Below are positions 45,821 to 53,710 of a stretch of 64,000 bases of DNA, in pieces. Position 1 is the first letter of the stretch; every line of letters begins with the position of its first letter. A program made the position numbers and the translations under genes. The notes under the pieces were generated by a model that saw nothing but the letters and a program-made list of their open reading frames with translations, was not told where the DNA came from and made no database searches. The stretch is taken from contig NZ_QNQZ01000001.1 of NCBI RefSeq assembly GCF_003390935.1, positions 248,001 to 312,000 of the forward strand, written 5' to 3'. The stretch is from Lewinella sp. IMCC34191. GTDB taxonomy: Bacteria; Bacteroidota; Bacteroidia; Chitinophagales; Saprospiraceae.

Positions 45821-46802
45821 TCTCGGGGGCCATTGCAATGATCTGTTCGATGAGCGAGTAGAGGCGGGGCTGGTCGCGGTACCCTTCCAGGATGGGCGCG
45901 GTCTGCTCGATGAAGGGGCCTTTATCCGGGCGGATGATCTGCACGCCCTCCGCCTCCACGGCGTCCAGGGCTTCCTGTTCCGCCTCTTGCCAGAGTTGGC
46001 GCTGGTAGGTGACGGCCTCGTCGGCGGCGGCCTGCAGCCAGGTCTGCTCCCGATCGCTTAGGCGGGCGAAGGCCTCCGTACCGATCATGAGCACGTCGGG
46101 CACCGCGGTGTGCTCGTCGAGGGTGTAGTACTTACACACCTCGTAGTGGCGGGACGTATAGAAACTCGGCGGGTTATTTTCCGCGCCGTCCACCACGCCC
46201 TGCTGCAGGGCGGTGTAGAGCTCGCCGTAGGAGATCGGGGTAGGGGAGCCGCCGAGCGACTTCACCATCGCGATCGCCGTCGCACTGAGCTGCACGCGAA
46301 TCTTTTCGCCCTTCAGGTCGTCGGGTACGTTGACGGGGTGGTCCTTGGTGTAGAAAGAACGCTGACCGGCGTCGAAGTAGACCAGGCCGCGCAGCCGGTA
46401 CTGCTCGCTGGTGGTCAGCATCTCCCGACCCAGCGGGCTGTCCTGAAACTTGTAGACGTGCTCCCGGCCCCGGAAAATGTAGGGCAGGGAAAGCACGGCG
46501 ATCTCGGGTGAGAAATTCTCCAACACCGCCGCCGACACCTTCGTCATATCCAGGCTGCCGATCTGAAGTAACTCCAGGCACTGCCGTTCGGTCCCGAGCT
46601 GGTTGTTGGGGTAAATGCTGATGGTCAGCTCACCCCCGGATAGCTCCGCCAACCGCTCGGCCATGAAGACCATGCCCCGGTGGACCGGGTGGCTGGTGTC
46701 GAGGCCGTGGGCCAGCCGCAGCACCTTGCCGCCCGCCTCCTCGGCGCAACCACCGGCGAGCAGGACGAGCAGGCAGCAGCCGTAAATCCATAAATTTTTC
46801 AT
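45810..46802 (-). CDS. dctP: TRAP transporter substrate-binding lipoprotein (DctP)
   Basis: 330 residues from the ATG at 46802, which starts a lipoprotein signal (NLWIYGCCLLVLLAGGC, Cys19). The frame is open further upstream, but that part overlaps the eda gene. DctP marks are KVLRLAHGLDTSHPVHRGMVFMAERL, SIYPNNQLGTERQCLELLQIG, GLVYFDAGQRSFYTKDHPVN, and YGELYTALQQGVVDGAENNP, including the Arg that binds the substrate carboxylate. The start overlaps the eda stop by 4 bases (ATGA). The operon context points to glucuronate or galacturonate as ligand. Confidence 0.96.
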   Translation of the reverse strand: MKNLWIYGCCLLVLLAGGCAEEAGGKVLRLAHGLDTSHPVHRGMVFMAERLAELSGGELTISIYPNNQLGTERQCLELLQIGSLDMTKVSAAVLENFSPEIAVLSLPYIFRGREHVYKFQDSPLGREMLTTSEQYRLRGLVYFDAGQRSFYTKDHPVNVPDDLKGEKIRVQLSATAIAMVKSLGGSPTPISYGELYTALQQGVVDGAENNPPSFYTSRHYEVCKYYTLDEHTAVPDVLMIGTEAFARLSDREQTWLQAAADEAVTYQRQLWQEAEQEALDAVEAEGVQIIRPDKGPFIEQTAPILEGYRDQPRLYSLIEQIIAMAPENEG

Positions 46803-47479
46803 GATCGAAGTTCTTTCGCCACTCTCAGGGCTTCCCGCACGTTGTCGGTCAGTCCGGAAAAGTCGCGATCGGAAAGTACCGATTTTCCGATTAACTGCGA
46901 GCCGAGGCCGACGCAAACCGCCCCGGCACTGAACCACCCCTTGAGGTTATCGATCTCGGTGGTCACGCCGCCGGTGGGCATGATGCTGGTCCAGGGCTGC
47001 GGTCCGCGCACGGATTTGATGAATTCGGGGCCGTATACGCTGCCCGGGAATAATTTGACGATCTCGCACCCGAGTTCCTCGGCGCGGCCGATCTCCGTCA
47101 GGGTGGCGCAACCGGGCAGGTAGGGCACCTTCCGGCGGTTACACACCAGCGCGACATCCTCGCGCAGGGAGGCGGAGACGATGAAGCTGGCACCGAGCTG
47201 CAGGTAGAGGGCGGCGGTGGCGGCATCGTTGATCGAGCCGACCCCCATCACCATATCGGGGAGTTCCTTGCGGGCGAAGACGTTCAATTCACGAAAGGTC
47301 TCATGGGCGAAATCACCGCGGTTGGTAAACTCCAGCAGGCGGCCGCCGGCGGCGTAGCAGGCGCGCAGGACTTCTTTGCCCAGCTCGGCGTCTTGGTGGT
47401 AAAAGAGGGGCATGATGCCCTGGTCGTGGATGACGGAGAGGGCGTGCAGGCGGGAATGTAAGGCCATAGATAAGGGCAT
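46799..47479 (-). CDS. eda: 2-keto-3-deoxy-6-phosphogluconate (KDPG) aldolase
   Basis: 226 residues. The aldolase barrel carries Glu50 in RLLEFTNRGD and the Schiff-base Lys142 in CEIVKLFPGSVYGP; GVGSINDAATAALYLQLGASFIVS and SIMPTGGVTTEIDNLKGWFSAG complete the family pattern. It splits KDPG into pyruvate and glyceraldehyde 3-phosphate, the last step of uronate breakdown. A hairpin lies in the 50-base gap to kdgK. Confidence 0.96.
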   Translation of the reverse strand: MPLSMALHSRLHALSVIHDQGIMPLFYHQDAELGKEVLRACYAAGGRLLEFTNRGDFAHETFRELNVFARKELPDMVMGVGSINDAATAALYLQLGASFIVSASLREDVALVCNRRKVPYLPGCATLTEIGRAEELGCEIVKLFPGSVYGPEFIKSVRGPQPWTSIMPTGGVTTEIDNLKGWFSAGAVCVGLGSQLIGKSVLSDRDFSGLTDNVREALRVAKELRS

Positions 47480-47488
47480 GATCGAAAC

Positions 47489-47512
47489 GGGGAGCCGGCG
47501 GGCCGGCTCCCC
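47489..47512. promoter_or_regulatory. GC-rich hairpin between kdgK and eda
   Basis: A perfect 11-base-pair inverted repeat (GGGGAGCCGGC, GG, GCCGGCTCCCC) lies between the two genes. Without a T tract it is more likely an mRNA stability or attenuation structure than a full terminator. Confidence 0.6.
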
Positions 47513-47529
47513 GGAATGGACAAATAAGG

Positions 47530-48564
47530 TTAGCGGGCAACGCGGCCGGAGCCGTCGCCTTCGATGAGTTTGTTGACTTCGTCGACCGTGACGAGGTTCG
47601 CGTCACCGTAGATGGTATGCTTCAGGCACGAGGCGCCGACGGCGAAGTCGAGAGCTTTCTGCTTGTCGTCCTTGAAGGTGAGCAGTCCGTAGATGAGGGC
47701 GGACATGAAGCTGTCGCCACCCCCCACGCGGTCCACGATGTCCGTGATCTGGTAGGTTTTGGTTTCGTAGAGCTTGTCGCCGTCCCAGAGCACGCCGGCC
47801 CAACTGTTGTGGCTGGCGCTGACGGAGCCCCGGAGGGTGGTGATGGTCATTTTGCAGCGGGGGAACTTATTCATGAGTTCCTTCAGGACGGGGAGGTATT
47901 TCTTGCCGTCCATTTCGCCACCGGCCGTTACGTCCACTTCCTCGGGGTGCAGGCCGAAGTGCTTCTCGGCATCTTCCTCGTTGCCCAGGATCACGTCGCA
48001 GCCTTCCACCAGGTCGGGCATCACGTCCATCGGGTCCTTGCCGTACTTCCAGAGCTTGGCGCGGTAGTTAAGGTCGGTGGAAACGGGGACGCCCAGCCGG
48101 TTCGCGGCCTGTATGGCTTCGAGGCAGGCGTCGGCCGCTCCCTGGGAGAGGGCCGGGGTAATGCCGGTCCAGTGGAACCAGTCGGCGTCCTTGAATACCT
48201 CGTCCCAGTCGACCATCCCCTTTTCAATGGTGGCCATGCCGGAGTGGGCGCGGTCGTAGACGACTTTACTGCCCCGCTGTACGGCCCCCATTTCGAGGAA
48301 GTAAATACCGAGGCGTTCGCCGCCGCGGATGACGTGGTCGGTCTTCACGTTCCGCTTGCGCAGTTCCATCAGGGCGCACTCGCCGATGTCGTTGTTCGGC
48401 AGGCGGGTGACGAAGTGGGCGTCCAGGCCGAAGTTGGCCAGGGCAACGGCTACGTTGCTCTCACCGCCGCCGTAGACGACGTCGAACTCGGAAGCCTGGG
48501 AAAAACGTAGGTGACCCGGGGGGGTCAGGCGGAGCATGATCTCTCCGAAAGTGACAACTTTCAT
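47530..48564 (-). CDS. kdgK: 2-keto-3-deoxygluconate kinase (PfkB family)
   Basis: 344 residues. It opens with VVTFGEIMLRLTPPGHLRFSQ, then DVVYGGGESNVAVALANFGLDAHFVTRLPNNDIG (PfkB signature 1), and ends with ITDIVDRVGGGDSFMSALIYGLL (signature 2, anion hole and catalytic Asp). This close match to KdgK-type kinases, and its position between uxaC and eda, supports phosphorylation of 2-keto-3-deoxygluconate. Its start overlaps the uxaC stop by four bases. Confidence 0.95.
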   Translation of the reverse strand: MKVVTFGEIMLRLTPPGHLRFSQASEFDVVYGGGESNVAVALANFGLDAHFVTRLPNNDIGECALMELRKRNVKTDHVIRGGERLGIYFLEMGAVQRGSKVVYDRAHSGMATIEKGMVDWDEVFKDADWFHWTGITPALSQGAADACLEAIQAANRLGVPVSTDLNYRAKLWKYGKDPMDVMPDLVEGCDVILGNEEDAEKHFGLHPEEVDVTAGGEMDGKKYLPVLKELMNKFPRCKMTITTLRGSVSASHNSWAGVLWDGDKLYETKTYQITDIVDRVGGGDSFMSALIYGLLTFKDDKQKALDFAVGASCLKHTIYGDANLVTVDEVNKLIEGDGSGRVAR

Positions 48565-49967
48565 GCGGGAAAATTAAAATAGTTTTTTGCGTTGTTGTAG
48601 CTGATATCCTGGACCATTTGGCCGATCCATTGGCGGTCGTCGGGCAGCAGGCCGCGCTCGATGTCCTGGCCGAACATATTACACAGCAGCCGGCGGAAGT
48701 ATTCGTGGCGGGGGAAGGATAGGAAGGACCGGCTGTCGGTCAGCATGCCCACGAAGCGGCTGAGCAGGCCCATATTAGACAGCGCGTTCATCTGCTTCTC
48801 CATGCCGTCGAGCTGGTCGAGGAACCACCAGGCCGAGCCGTACTGCATCTTGCCCACGATGCTGCCGTCGTTGAAGTTACCCACCATGGTAGCCATCACT
48901 TCGTTGTCCGCCGGGTTCAGGTTGTAGACGATGGTCTTCGCCAGTTGGTCGGTGTTGTCGAGGCTGTTGAAGAGCAGCGACATACCGCGCGCCTGGCTGA
49001 AGTCGCCGATGCTGTCCACGCCGGCGTCGGTACCCAGGTTCCGCAGGATGCGCTTATTATTGTTGCGCAGGGCGCCCAGGTGGAACTGTTGCGTCCATTC
49101 CAGCTCGTGGTAAATCCGGCAGAGCTCGATCAGCAGGGCGGTCTGGAACTGGCGGGCCTCTTCCGGGCTAACCTCCTCGCCCCGCAGGCGCTTACTCAGG
49201 ATGCGATCGGCTTCTTCGGGGCTGCAGGTTTCGGCGAAGAGCTCGTTCAGCCCATGGTCCGAGACCCGGCAGCCGAGGGAGTGAAAATAGTCGATCCGGC
49301 TGCGTAAAGCAGCGCATAGGTCATCAAAGCTACCGATCTCTTTATCAGCAGACTGTCCGAGCTTTTCCATGTAATTCACGAAGCCGTCGGCATCGATCAT
49401 GATCGCCTTATCGGGCCGGAAGCCGGGCACGACTCGGCAGGAGAAATTAGCCTGACCCAGCGCTTGGTGGTGTTCCAGCGAATCGACCGGATCGTCGGTG
49501 GTGCAGATCACCTTAACGTTCATCCGCTCGACGAGCGAACGGACGCTGAAATTTTCCTGCTGTAGTTGCTCCGTGCAGCGGTCGTAGACGGCGTCGGCGT
49601 TGTCCTGGCCGAGCAGGTCGGTGACGCCGAAGTAGCGGTCCAGCTCGAGGTGCGACCAGTGGTAGAGCGGATTGCGCATGGCGTAGGGCAGGGTAGCCGC
49701 CCAGTTGCGGTGCTTTTCGCGGTCGCTGGCCGATCCGGTGATGCCGTCTTCCGAAATCCCATTAGCGCGCATGGCCCGCCACTTATAGTGGTCGCCCCGC
49801 AGCCAGACGTCGGTCAGGTTCTTGAAGGTATGGTCGCTGGCAATCTCGGCCGGTGGCAGGTGGCAGTGGTAATCTATAATGGGCATATCCGCCGCGTAAT
49901 CATGGTAGAGTTCGCGGGCGGCCTCGCTTTCCAGCAGGAAGTTTTCGGCTACAATGGGGTTTTTCAT
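48561..49967 (-). CDS. uxaC: Glucuronate/galacturonate isomerase
   Basis: 468 residues, the usual UxaC length. The metal-binding start is MPIIDYHCHLPPAEIA (His34, His36), followed by WLRGDHYKWRAMRANG, RNPLYHWSHLELDRYFG, and ICTTDDPVDSLEHH. Later motifs include FQTALLIELCRIYHELEWTQQFHLGALRNNN and FLSFPRHEYFRRLLCNMFGQ. It converts D-glucuronate to fructuronate and D-galacturonate to tagaturonate. It is the first gene of the operon. The reductases and dehydratases (uxaB/uxuB, uxaA/uxuA) that normally follow are not in the window. Confidence 0.97.
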   Translation of the reverse strand: MKNPIVAENFLLESEAARELYHDYAADMPIIDYHCHLPPAEIASDHTFKNLTDVWLRGDHYKWRAMRANGISEDGITGSASDREKHRNWAATLPYAMRNPLYHWSHLELDRYFGVTDLLGQDNADAVYDRCTEQLQQENFSVRSLVERMNVKVICTTDDPVDSLEHHQALGQANFSCRVVPGFRPDKAIMIDADGFVNYMEKLGQSADKEIGSFDDLCAALRSRIDYFHSLGCRVSDHGLNELFAETCSPEEADRILSKRLRGEEVSPEEARQFQTALLIELCRIYHELEWTQQFHLGALRNNNKRILRNLGTDAGVDSIGDFSQARGMSLLFNSLDNTDQLAKTIVYNLNPADNEVMATMVGNFNDGSIVGKMQYGSAWWFLDQLDGMEKQMNALSNMGLLSRFVGMLTDSRSFLSFPRHEYFRRLLCNMFGQDIERGLLPDDRQWIGQMVQDISYNNAKNYFNFPA

Positions 49968-49987
49968 GATCAGCTACTTTGGGCGGG

Positions 49988-50023
49988 CCAATATAGGAAT
50001 AGCTAGGTGGGCTACCGTCCAAA
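49988..50023 (-). promoter_or_regulatory. Candidate promoter of the uronate operon
   Basis: The minus strand has TTTG (50023-50020), a 24-base spacer, and TATATTGG (49995-49988), near the Bacteroidota -33/-7 pattern (TTTG, 19-21 bases, TAnnTTTG). The spacer is a little long. It lies about 20 bases before the uxaC ATG. Confidence 0.3.
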
Positions 50024-50098
50024 GCTGGCGGGGCAATCGTATTTGTGAAAGATTGCGCAGAGAAAGTGAAAATTCCGGTAGGGTAAAGCCGACGGTAC

Positions 50099-50998
50099 TT
50101 ATACCTCCTCCCACATCACTTCCAAGTTCACGTCCCGCAGCCGATCGCCGAACCGCCATTCGGGAGCGCTGGGGATGGTGGTGGTCTTGGCCTTCAGTGC
50201 TTCCAGGCTGGTGCCCTTCCGCTTTTCCTTTTTGACGTACTTCCGCAGGTAGCTCAGGTAATCCTGGAAGGAAGCGACGTCTTCGCGGCTCCCGGTCACG
50301 GGGTACGACTCGGCCGCATGGCCGAAGATGAAAACCGTATCCCGGTCGTAGGCCTTCCGGATCTTGCCCATCACCTTGATCCAGTTGGTCATATTGCCGC
50401 CGGCCCCCGGGTCGATGTAGGGGAAGCGCCGGTTGAACAGCAGATCGCCGAGGTGGGCGACGTTGGCGTTCTCGAAGTGGATCACCGCGTCGCCTCCGGT
50501 GTGGCCGGCTCCGAAGTGGCGAGCGGTGACGATTTCCCCGTCGGGCAGCGTCATGGTCCAATCCTTGGCGAAGGTGGTTTCGGGTAGCGGCACCGCTTCC
50601 CCCTCGGTCCGTTCGGCCTCGCTTTTCTCCAGATTGGTGCGCGCCCGTTCGTGGGCTACGTAGGCCCGTGAGCGGGGGGCGATTACGCCGTTACCGCCGG
50701 TGTGGTCGCCGTGGTGGTGGGTATTGATCAGCAGGTCGAGCGACAGGTCGCCGGCGAACACTTCTTTCAGAAAATGCTCGGCCGCGTCGGGAAACTGGGA
50801 ATCCACCACCACGCCGCCCGCTCCGCTGGGTGGCCGGTAGAAACCGATCGTGCCGCCCCGCTCGGTGTAGTAGCCGATGTTATGGCGGATCATCGTGGCC
50901 CCCGCGGGGGCGAAAGCTAGCGGTCCCGCCGTGAGGGGACGAAGCGCGGCACCGGCTGTCAGGGCGGCGGAGGTGTACAAAAAGCGGCGTCGGCGCAT
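50099..50998 (-). CDS. MBL-fold metallo-hydrolase, exported
   Basis: 299 residues from the ATG at 50998; the frame opens at 51100, but the first 34 residues are not signal-like. The signal (MRRRRFLYTSAALTAGAAL) is Arg-rich and Tat-like, though the Arg pair is not perfect. The metallo-beta-lactamase metal site is complete: THHHGDHTGG (His94, His96, Asp98, His99), GAGHTGGDAV, and LGDLLFNRRFPY. Similar secreted proteins are annotated as quorum-quenching or general hydrolases; the substrate is not readable. Confidence 0.9.
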   Translation of the reverse strand: MRRRRFLYTSAALTAGAALRPLTAGPLAFAPAGATMIRHNIGYYTERGGTIGFYRPPSGAGGVVVDSQFPDAAEHFLKEVFAGDLSLDLLINTHHHGDHTGGNGVIAPRSRAYVAHERARTNLEKSEAERTEGEAVPLPETTFAKDWTMTLPDGEIVTARHFGAGHTGGDAVIHFENANVAHLGDLLFNRRFPYIDPGAGGNMTNWIKVMGKIRKAYDRDTVFIFGHAAESYPVTGSREDVASFQDYLSYLRKYVKKEKRKGTSLEALKAKTTTIPSAPEWRFGDRLRDVNLEVMWEEV

Positions 50999-51066
50999 AT
51001 CGGTTCTTTTGGGTGCATAAGGTACGTCGGTCTCCAGGCATGCCGGCGATCCGGGCGGCTTTCCTT

Positions 51067-51088
51067 TTTTTGCGGCGGAGCGCAGGTA
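51067..51088 (+). repeat. Short palindromic intergenic repeat, copy
   Basis: T5 then GCGGCGGAGCGCAGGTA, identical over 22 bases to the copy at 44083. It lies 54 bases upstream of the GNAT gene and in the same orientation. Confidence 0.7.
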
Positions 51089-51142
51089 AAGAGCACGCAA
51101 CTAATTGGATGTTTCTTTGGGTTCCACTACCAAACCACCCGC

Positions 51143-51691
51143 ATGGAAGCTCCCGAACTCCGTACCGAACGACTCCTGCTCCGTAAGCCAAGATTGGCCG
51201 ACGCCCCCCGCATCATCGAGCTGGCTAATGACCCGGTCATCGCCGATTTCACCCTCTCCGTTCCCCATCCGTACACCGAGGCCGCGGCCATTACCTGGCT
51301 GGGCATCATCAACGAGGGCTGGGCGAACGATCACGCTTTCTCCTTCGGCATCTGCAATCCGGAGAACGGGGAAATGCTAGGCGCCGTAGGGCTGCACATC
51401 TCTCCGAAGTACGGTCATGCGGAGCTGGGCTACTGGATGGGCGCGCCCTACCGGCGCCGGGGCTACGTCCGGGAAGCCGTCGTTAAGGTCATCGACTTCG
51501 GCTTCCGGCATACCGACCTATTCCGGATCCAGGCGAATCACCGCGCGGACAACCTGGTTTCGGGAAGGATAATGCAGTCCGCCGGCATGAAGCTGGAGGG
51601 TACCCTGGACGACTACATCGTCAAAGACGGAAAAGCCTGGACGGTCGTGCAGTACCGCCTCCTCCGGCGGGAGTGGGAGCTCAGGCGGTAA
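51143..51691 (+). CDS. GNAT acetyltransferase, RimJ/RimL-type
   Basis: 182 residues. It opens with LRTERLLLRKPRLADAPRIIELANDPVI, and the acetyl-CoA-binding part is AELGYWMGAPYRRRGYVREAVVKVIDFGF, where RRRGY is the Q/RxxGxG/A-like loop. It ends with NLVSGRIMQSAGMKLEGTLDDYIVKDG, as ribosomal-protein acetylases do. The acceptor may be a protein N-terminus or a small molecule. Confidence 0.93.
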   Translation: MEAPELRTERLLLRKPRLADAPRIIELANDPVIADFTLSVPHPYTEAAAITWLGIINEGWANDHAFSFGICNPENGEMLGAVGLHISPKYGHAELGYWMGAPYRRRGYVREAVVKVIDFGFRHTDLFRIQANHRADNLVSGRIMQSAGMKLEGTLDDYIVKDGKAWTVVQYRLLRREWELRR

Positions 51692-51705
51692 GGTAGTTAA
51701 AACAT

Positions 51706-51737
51706 TTTGTTTATTTTATAAAGGCGACGTATCTTGC
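51706..51737 (+). promoter_or_regulatory. Candidate promoter with -33 and -7 boxes
   Basis: TTTG at 51706-51709, a 20-base spacer, and TATCTTGC at 51730-51737 give a close Bacteroidota pattern. The ATG of the next gene starts only four bases after the -7 box, so the transcript would be almost leaderless. Confidence 0.4.
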
Positions 51738-51741
51738 GCCC

Positions 51742-51963
51742 ATGACCGTAAGATTATTGCAGTGCGACGCCCTACGCCCCGATAAGCGGGCCATCGCGCG
51801 GACCATAGAAGATATTGCCGACGACGTGGATTCCGGCACCGCTACCGAGTACACCGACATCCTCCTGGCGGGTTCGCCCGTTGATATCGAGGTAAGCTTT
51901 AACCAGAGTTCGGCCTACCGAAGTCTGCGAAAGCTCGATATTGAGTATGAATTAGTGGAGTAA
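51742..51963 (+). CDS. Small hypothetical protein
   Basis: 73 residues (MTVRLLQCDALRPDKRAIAR ... RSLRKLDIEYELVE), no signal and no membrane segment, acidic in the middle. I do not recognise the family. It has its own promoter-like sequence and lies eight bases before the S4-domain gene, so it probably belongs to the same transcript. The repeated DIxxDVDSGTATEYTDI segment suggests a small alpha/beta domain. Confidence 0.6.
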   Translation: MTVRLLQCDALRPDKRAIARTIEDIADDVDSGTATEYTDILLAGSPVDIEVSFNQSSAYRSLRKLDIEYELVE

Positions 51964-51971
51964 ATCCCGGT

Positions 51972-52370
51972 ATGGATAAAGTAAGAATCGATAAATGGCT
52001 CTGGGCGGTCCGCATCTTCAAGAGCCGTACCCTCGCGTCCGATATCATCAAAAAGGGCCGGGTCCGCCTAAACGACGAGCCCGTCAAACCGAGCAGTAAC
52101 GTCGTCGTAGGCGACCGCCTACAGGTCCAGAAACAGGGCTTCAACCTGGAAATAGAGGTCCTGAAACTACTTAACAAGCGGGTAGGGGCCCCGGTAGCCG
52201 TCACCTGCTACGTCGATCACACCCCCGAAGACGAGATGAATAAATATAAGGACTGGTTCGTCGGTAAGTCCAAAGGGGAGTTCCGCGAGAAAGGAGCCGG
52301 TCGCCCCACCAAACGCGAACGCCGCGAGATCGAATCCTTCAAGGAAGATCCCCTCCGGGAGGAAGACTGA
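51972..52370 (+). CDS. hslR: S4-domain RNA-binding protein (Hsp15-like)
   Basis: 132 residues, similar to the 133 of E. coli Hsp15. The S4 domain is VRIDKWLWAVRIFKSRTLASDIIKKGRVRLNDEPVKPS. The tail is basic and charged (GAGRPTKRERREIESFKEDP). The family binds rRNA on stalled 50S subunits and helps recycle them. It follows the 73-residue gene closely. Confidence 0.9.
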   Translation: MDKVRIDKWLWAVRIFKSRTLASDIIKKGRVRLNDEPVKPSSNVVVGDRLQVQKQGFNLEIEVLKLLNKRVGAPVAVTCYVDHTPEDEMNKYKDWFVGKSKGEFREKGAGRPTKRERREIESFKEDPLREED

Positions 52371-52596
52371 TCACCCGTCGTCCGCCGACTGGTCGATAAT
52401 TCTGGTGATCCGCGCAATGATCCAGGGTCGATCCCGCTCCAGGCCGAGCTGATCGACGCGGCCCTGGAAGGGACGCCTACCCACCAGCGGGGTCTGCAGC
52501 GAGCGCCTGCGAGCGGAGGGCCCCGCAAAAAATCCACTAAAACCTCTCTCTCTCCGGAGGAACTCAACCGTAGATACCCGAACGATAGTCCAACGT

Positions 52597-52642
52597 CGCT
52601 CCGCGGGCGTCCCCCGCGGGAGCGCGACACGCCTTACCTTCG
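52597..52642 (+). promoter_or_regulatory. Hairpin and -7-like box upstream of gpsA
   Basis: CGCTCCGCGGG (52597-52607) and CCCGCGGGAGCG (52613-52624) can pair with one bulge. TACCTTCG at 52635-52642 resembles the -7 box. The gpsA ATG lies 18 bases further. Confidence 0.35.
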
Positions 52643-52660
52643 CGTCCTCAAAACGGAGCG

Positions 52661-53701
52661 ATGGCACAAGCGGAACCGGTCGGTGTAATTGGGGCGGGTA
52701 CCTTCGGTACCGCCATGGCCAATCTGCTGGCCCTGAATACGGAGGTCCTCGTGTACAGCCGCAACGCCGAACTAACGGAACGACTCAACCGGGAACGCTT
52801 TCGCTTCGGGGTGGAGCTACACAAACGCGTGCGCCTGGTCAACGACTTCGCGGAGGTGGCCGAGCGCTGCCAACTCATCCTGCCCATCGTGCCGTCGGAT
52901 AACTTCCGGGATATGATGCGTAGCGTGACCGAGCACCTTCGGCCCAGCCACGTGCTGATTCACGGCACCAAGGGGCTGGACGTCACCGGCATCCTGGAGC
53001 AGGACATTCCTAAGCGCGGCATCGAGCGCCGCAACGTCCACACCATGACCGACGTCATCCGCCAGGAGAGCGTAGTGGTTCGGGTGGGCGCACTTACCGG
53101 CCCGAATCTGGCCCGCGAGCTGCTGGACGGACAGCCGTCGGCCTCCGTGATCGCCAGTAAGTTCGACGAGGTGATCAACCGCGCGAAGGTGGTGCTGAAA
53201 TCGCAGCAACTGCACGTCTTCGGGACCCACGACCTGCTGGGCGCCGAACTGGCGGGGGTACTCAAGAACGTGATCGCCCTTGGGTCGGGTATCCTGAAAG
53301 GGGTGGGGCTAGGCAAGAACATCCAGGCCATGCTGGTCACCCGCGGGCTGGTGGAAATGGTCCACTTCGGTCAGGCGCTCGGCAGTGATAAGCGGGCCTT
53401 CTTCGGTACCGCCGGGATCGGCGACCTGATCGCCACGGCCACTTCCCGCAAGAGCCGCAACTATATGTTCGGCTACCGCATCGGTTCGGGGGAGAGCCTG
53501 GAGGAAGTATCGGCGACCAGCCAGGAACTGGCGGAGGGAGTCCGTACGCTGATGATCACCCGGCACCTGGCCCGCAGCATGCGCCTGCGCGTACCCATTA
53601 CCGAAATGCTATACCAGATCGTTTTCGAAGGCTTCCCGGTTGACGAAGCAATGAATTACCTGATCACCTACCCTTACGACGTCGACGTAGATTTTCTTTA
53701 A
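52661..53701 (+). CDS. gpsA: NAD(P)-dependent glycerol-3-phosphate dehydrogenase
   Basis: 346 residues. The nucleotide-binding motif is GVIGAGTFGTAMAN. The substrate side is marked by LIHGTKGLDV, LTGPNLARELLDGQPSASV, and the catalytic Lys region ELAGVLKNVIALGSG, with KRAFFGTAGIGDLIATATSRKSRNY. The enzyme supplies sn-glycerol 3-phosphate for phospholipids. It is followed after nine bases by the YfhO gene, which suggests a shared transcript for membrane-related functions. Confidence 0.97.
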   Translation: MAQAEPVGVIGAGTFGTAMANLLALNTEVLVYSRNAELTERLNRERFRFGVELHKRVRLVNDFAEVAERCQLILPIVPSDNFRDMMRSVTEHLRPSHVLIHGTKGLDVTGILEQDIPKRGIERRNVHTMTDVIRQESVVVRVGALTGPNLARELLDGQPSASVIASKFDEVINRAKVVLKSQQLHVFGTHDLLGAELAGVLKNVIALGSGILKGVGLGKNIQAMLVTRGLVEMVHFGQALGSDKRAFFGTAGIGDLIATATSRKSRNYMFGYRIGSGESLEEVSATSQELAEGVRTLMITRHLARSMRLRVPITEMLYQIVFEGFPVDEAMNYLITYPYDVDVDFL

Positions 53702-53710
53702 GCTTACCGT

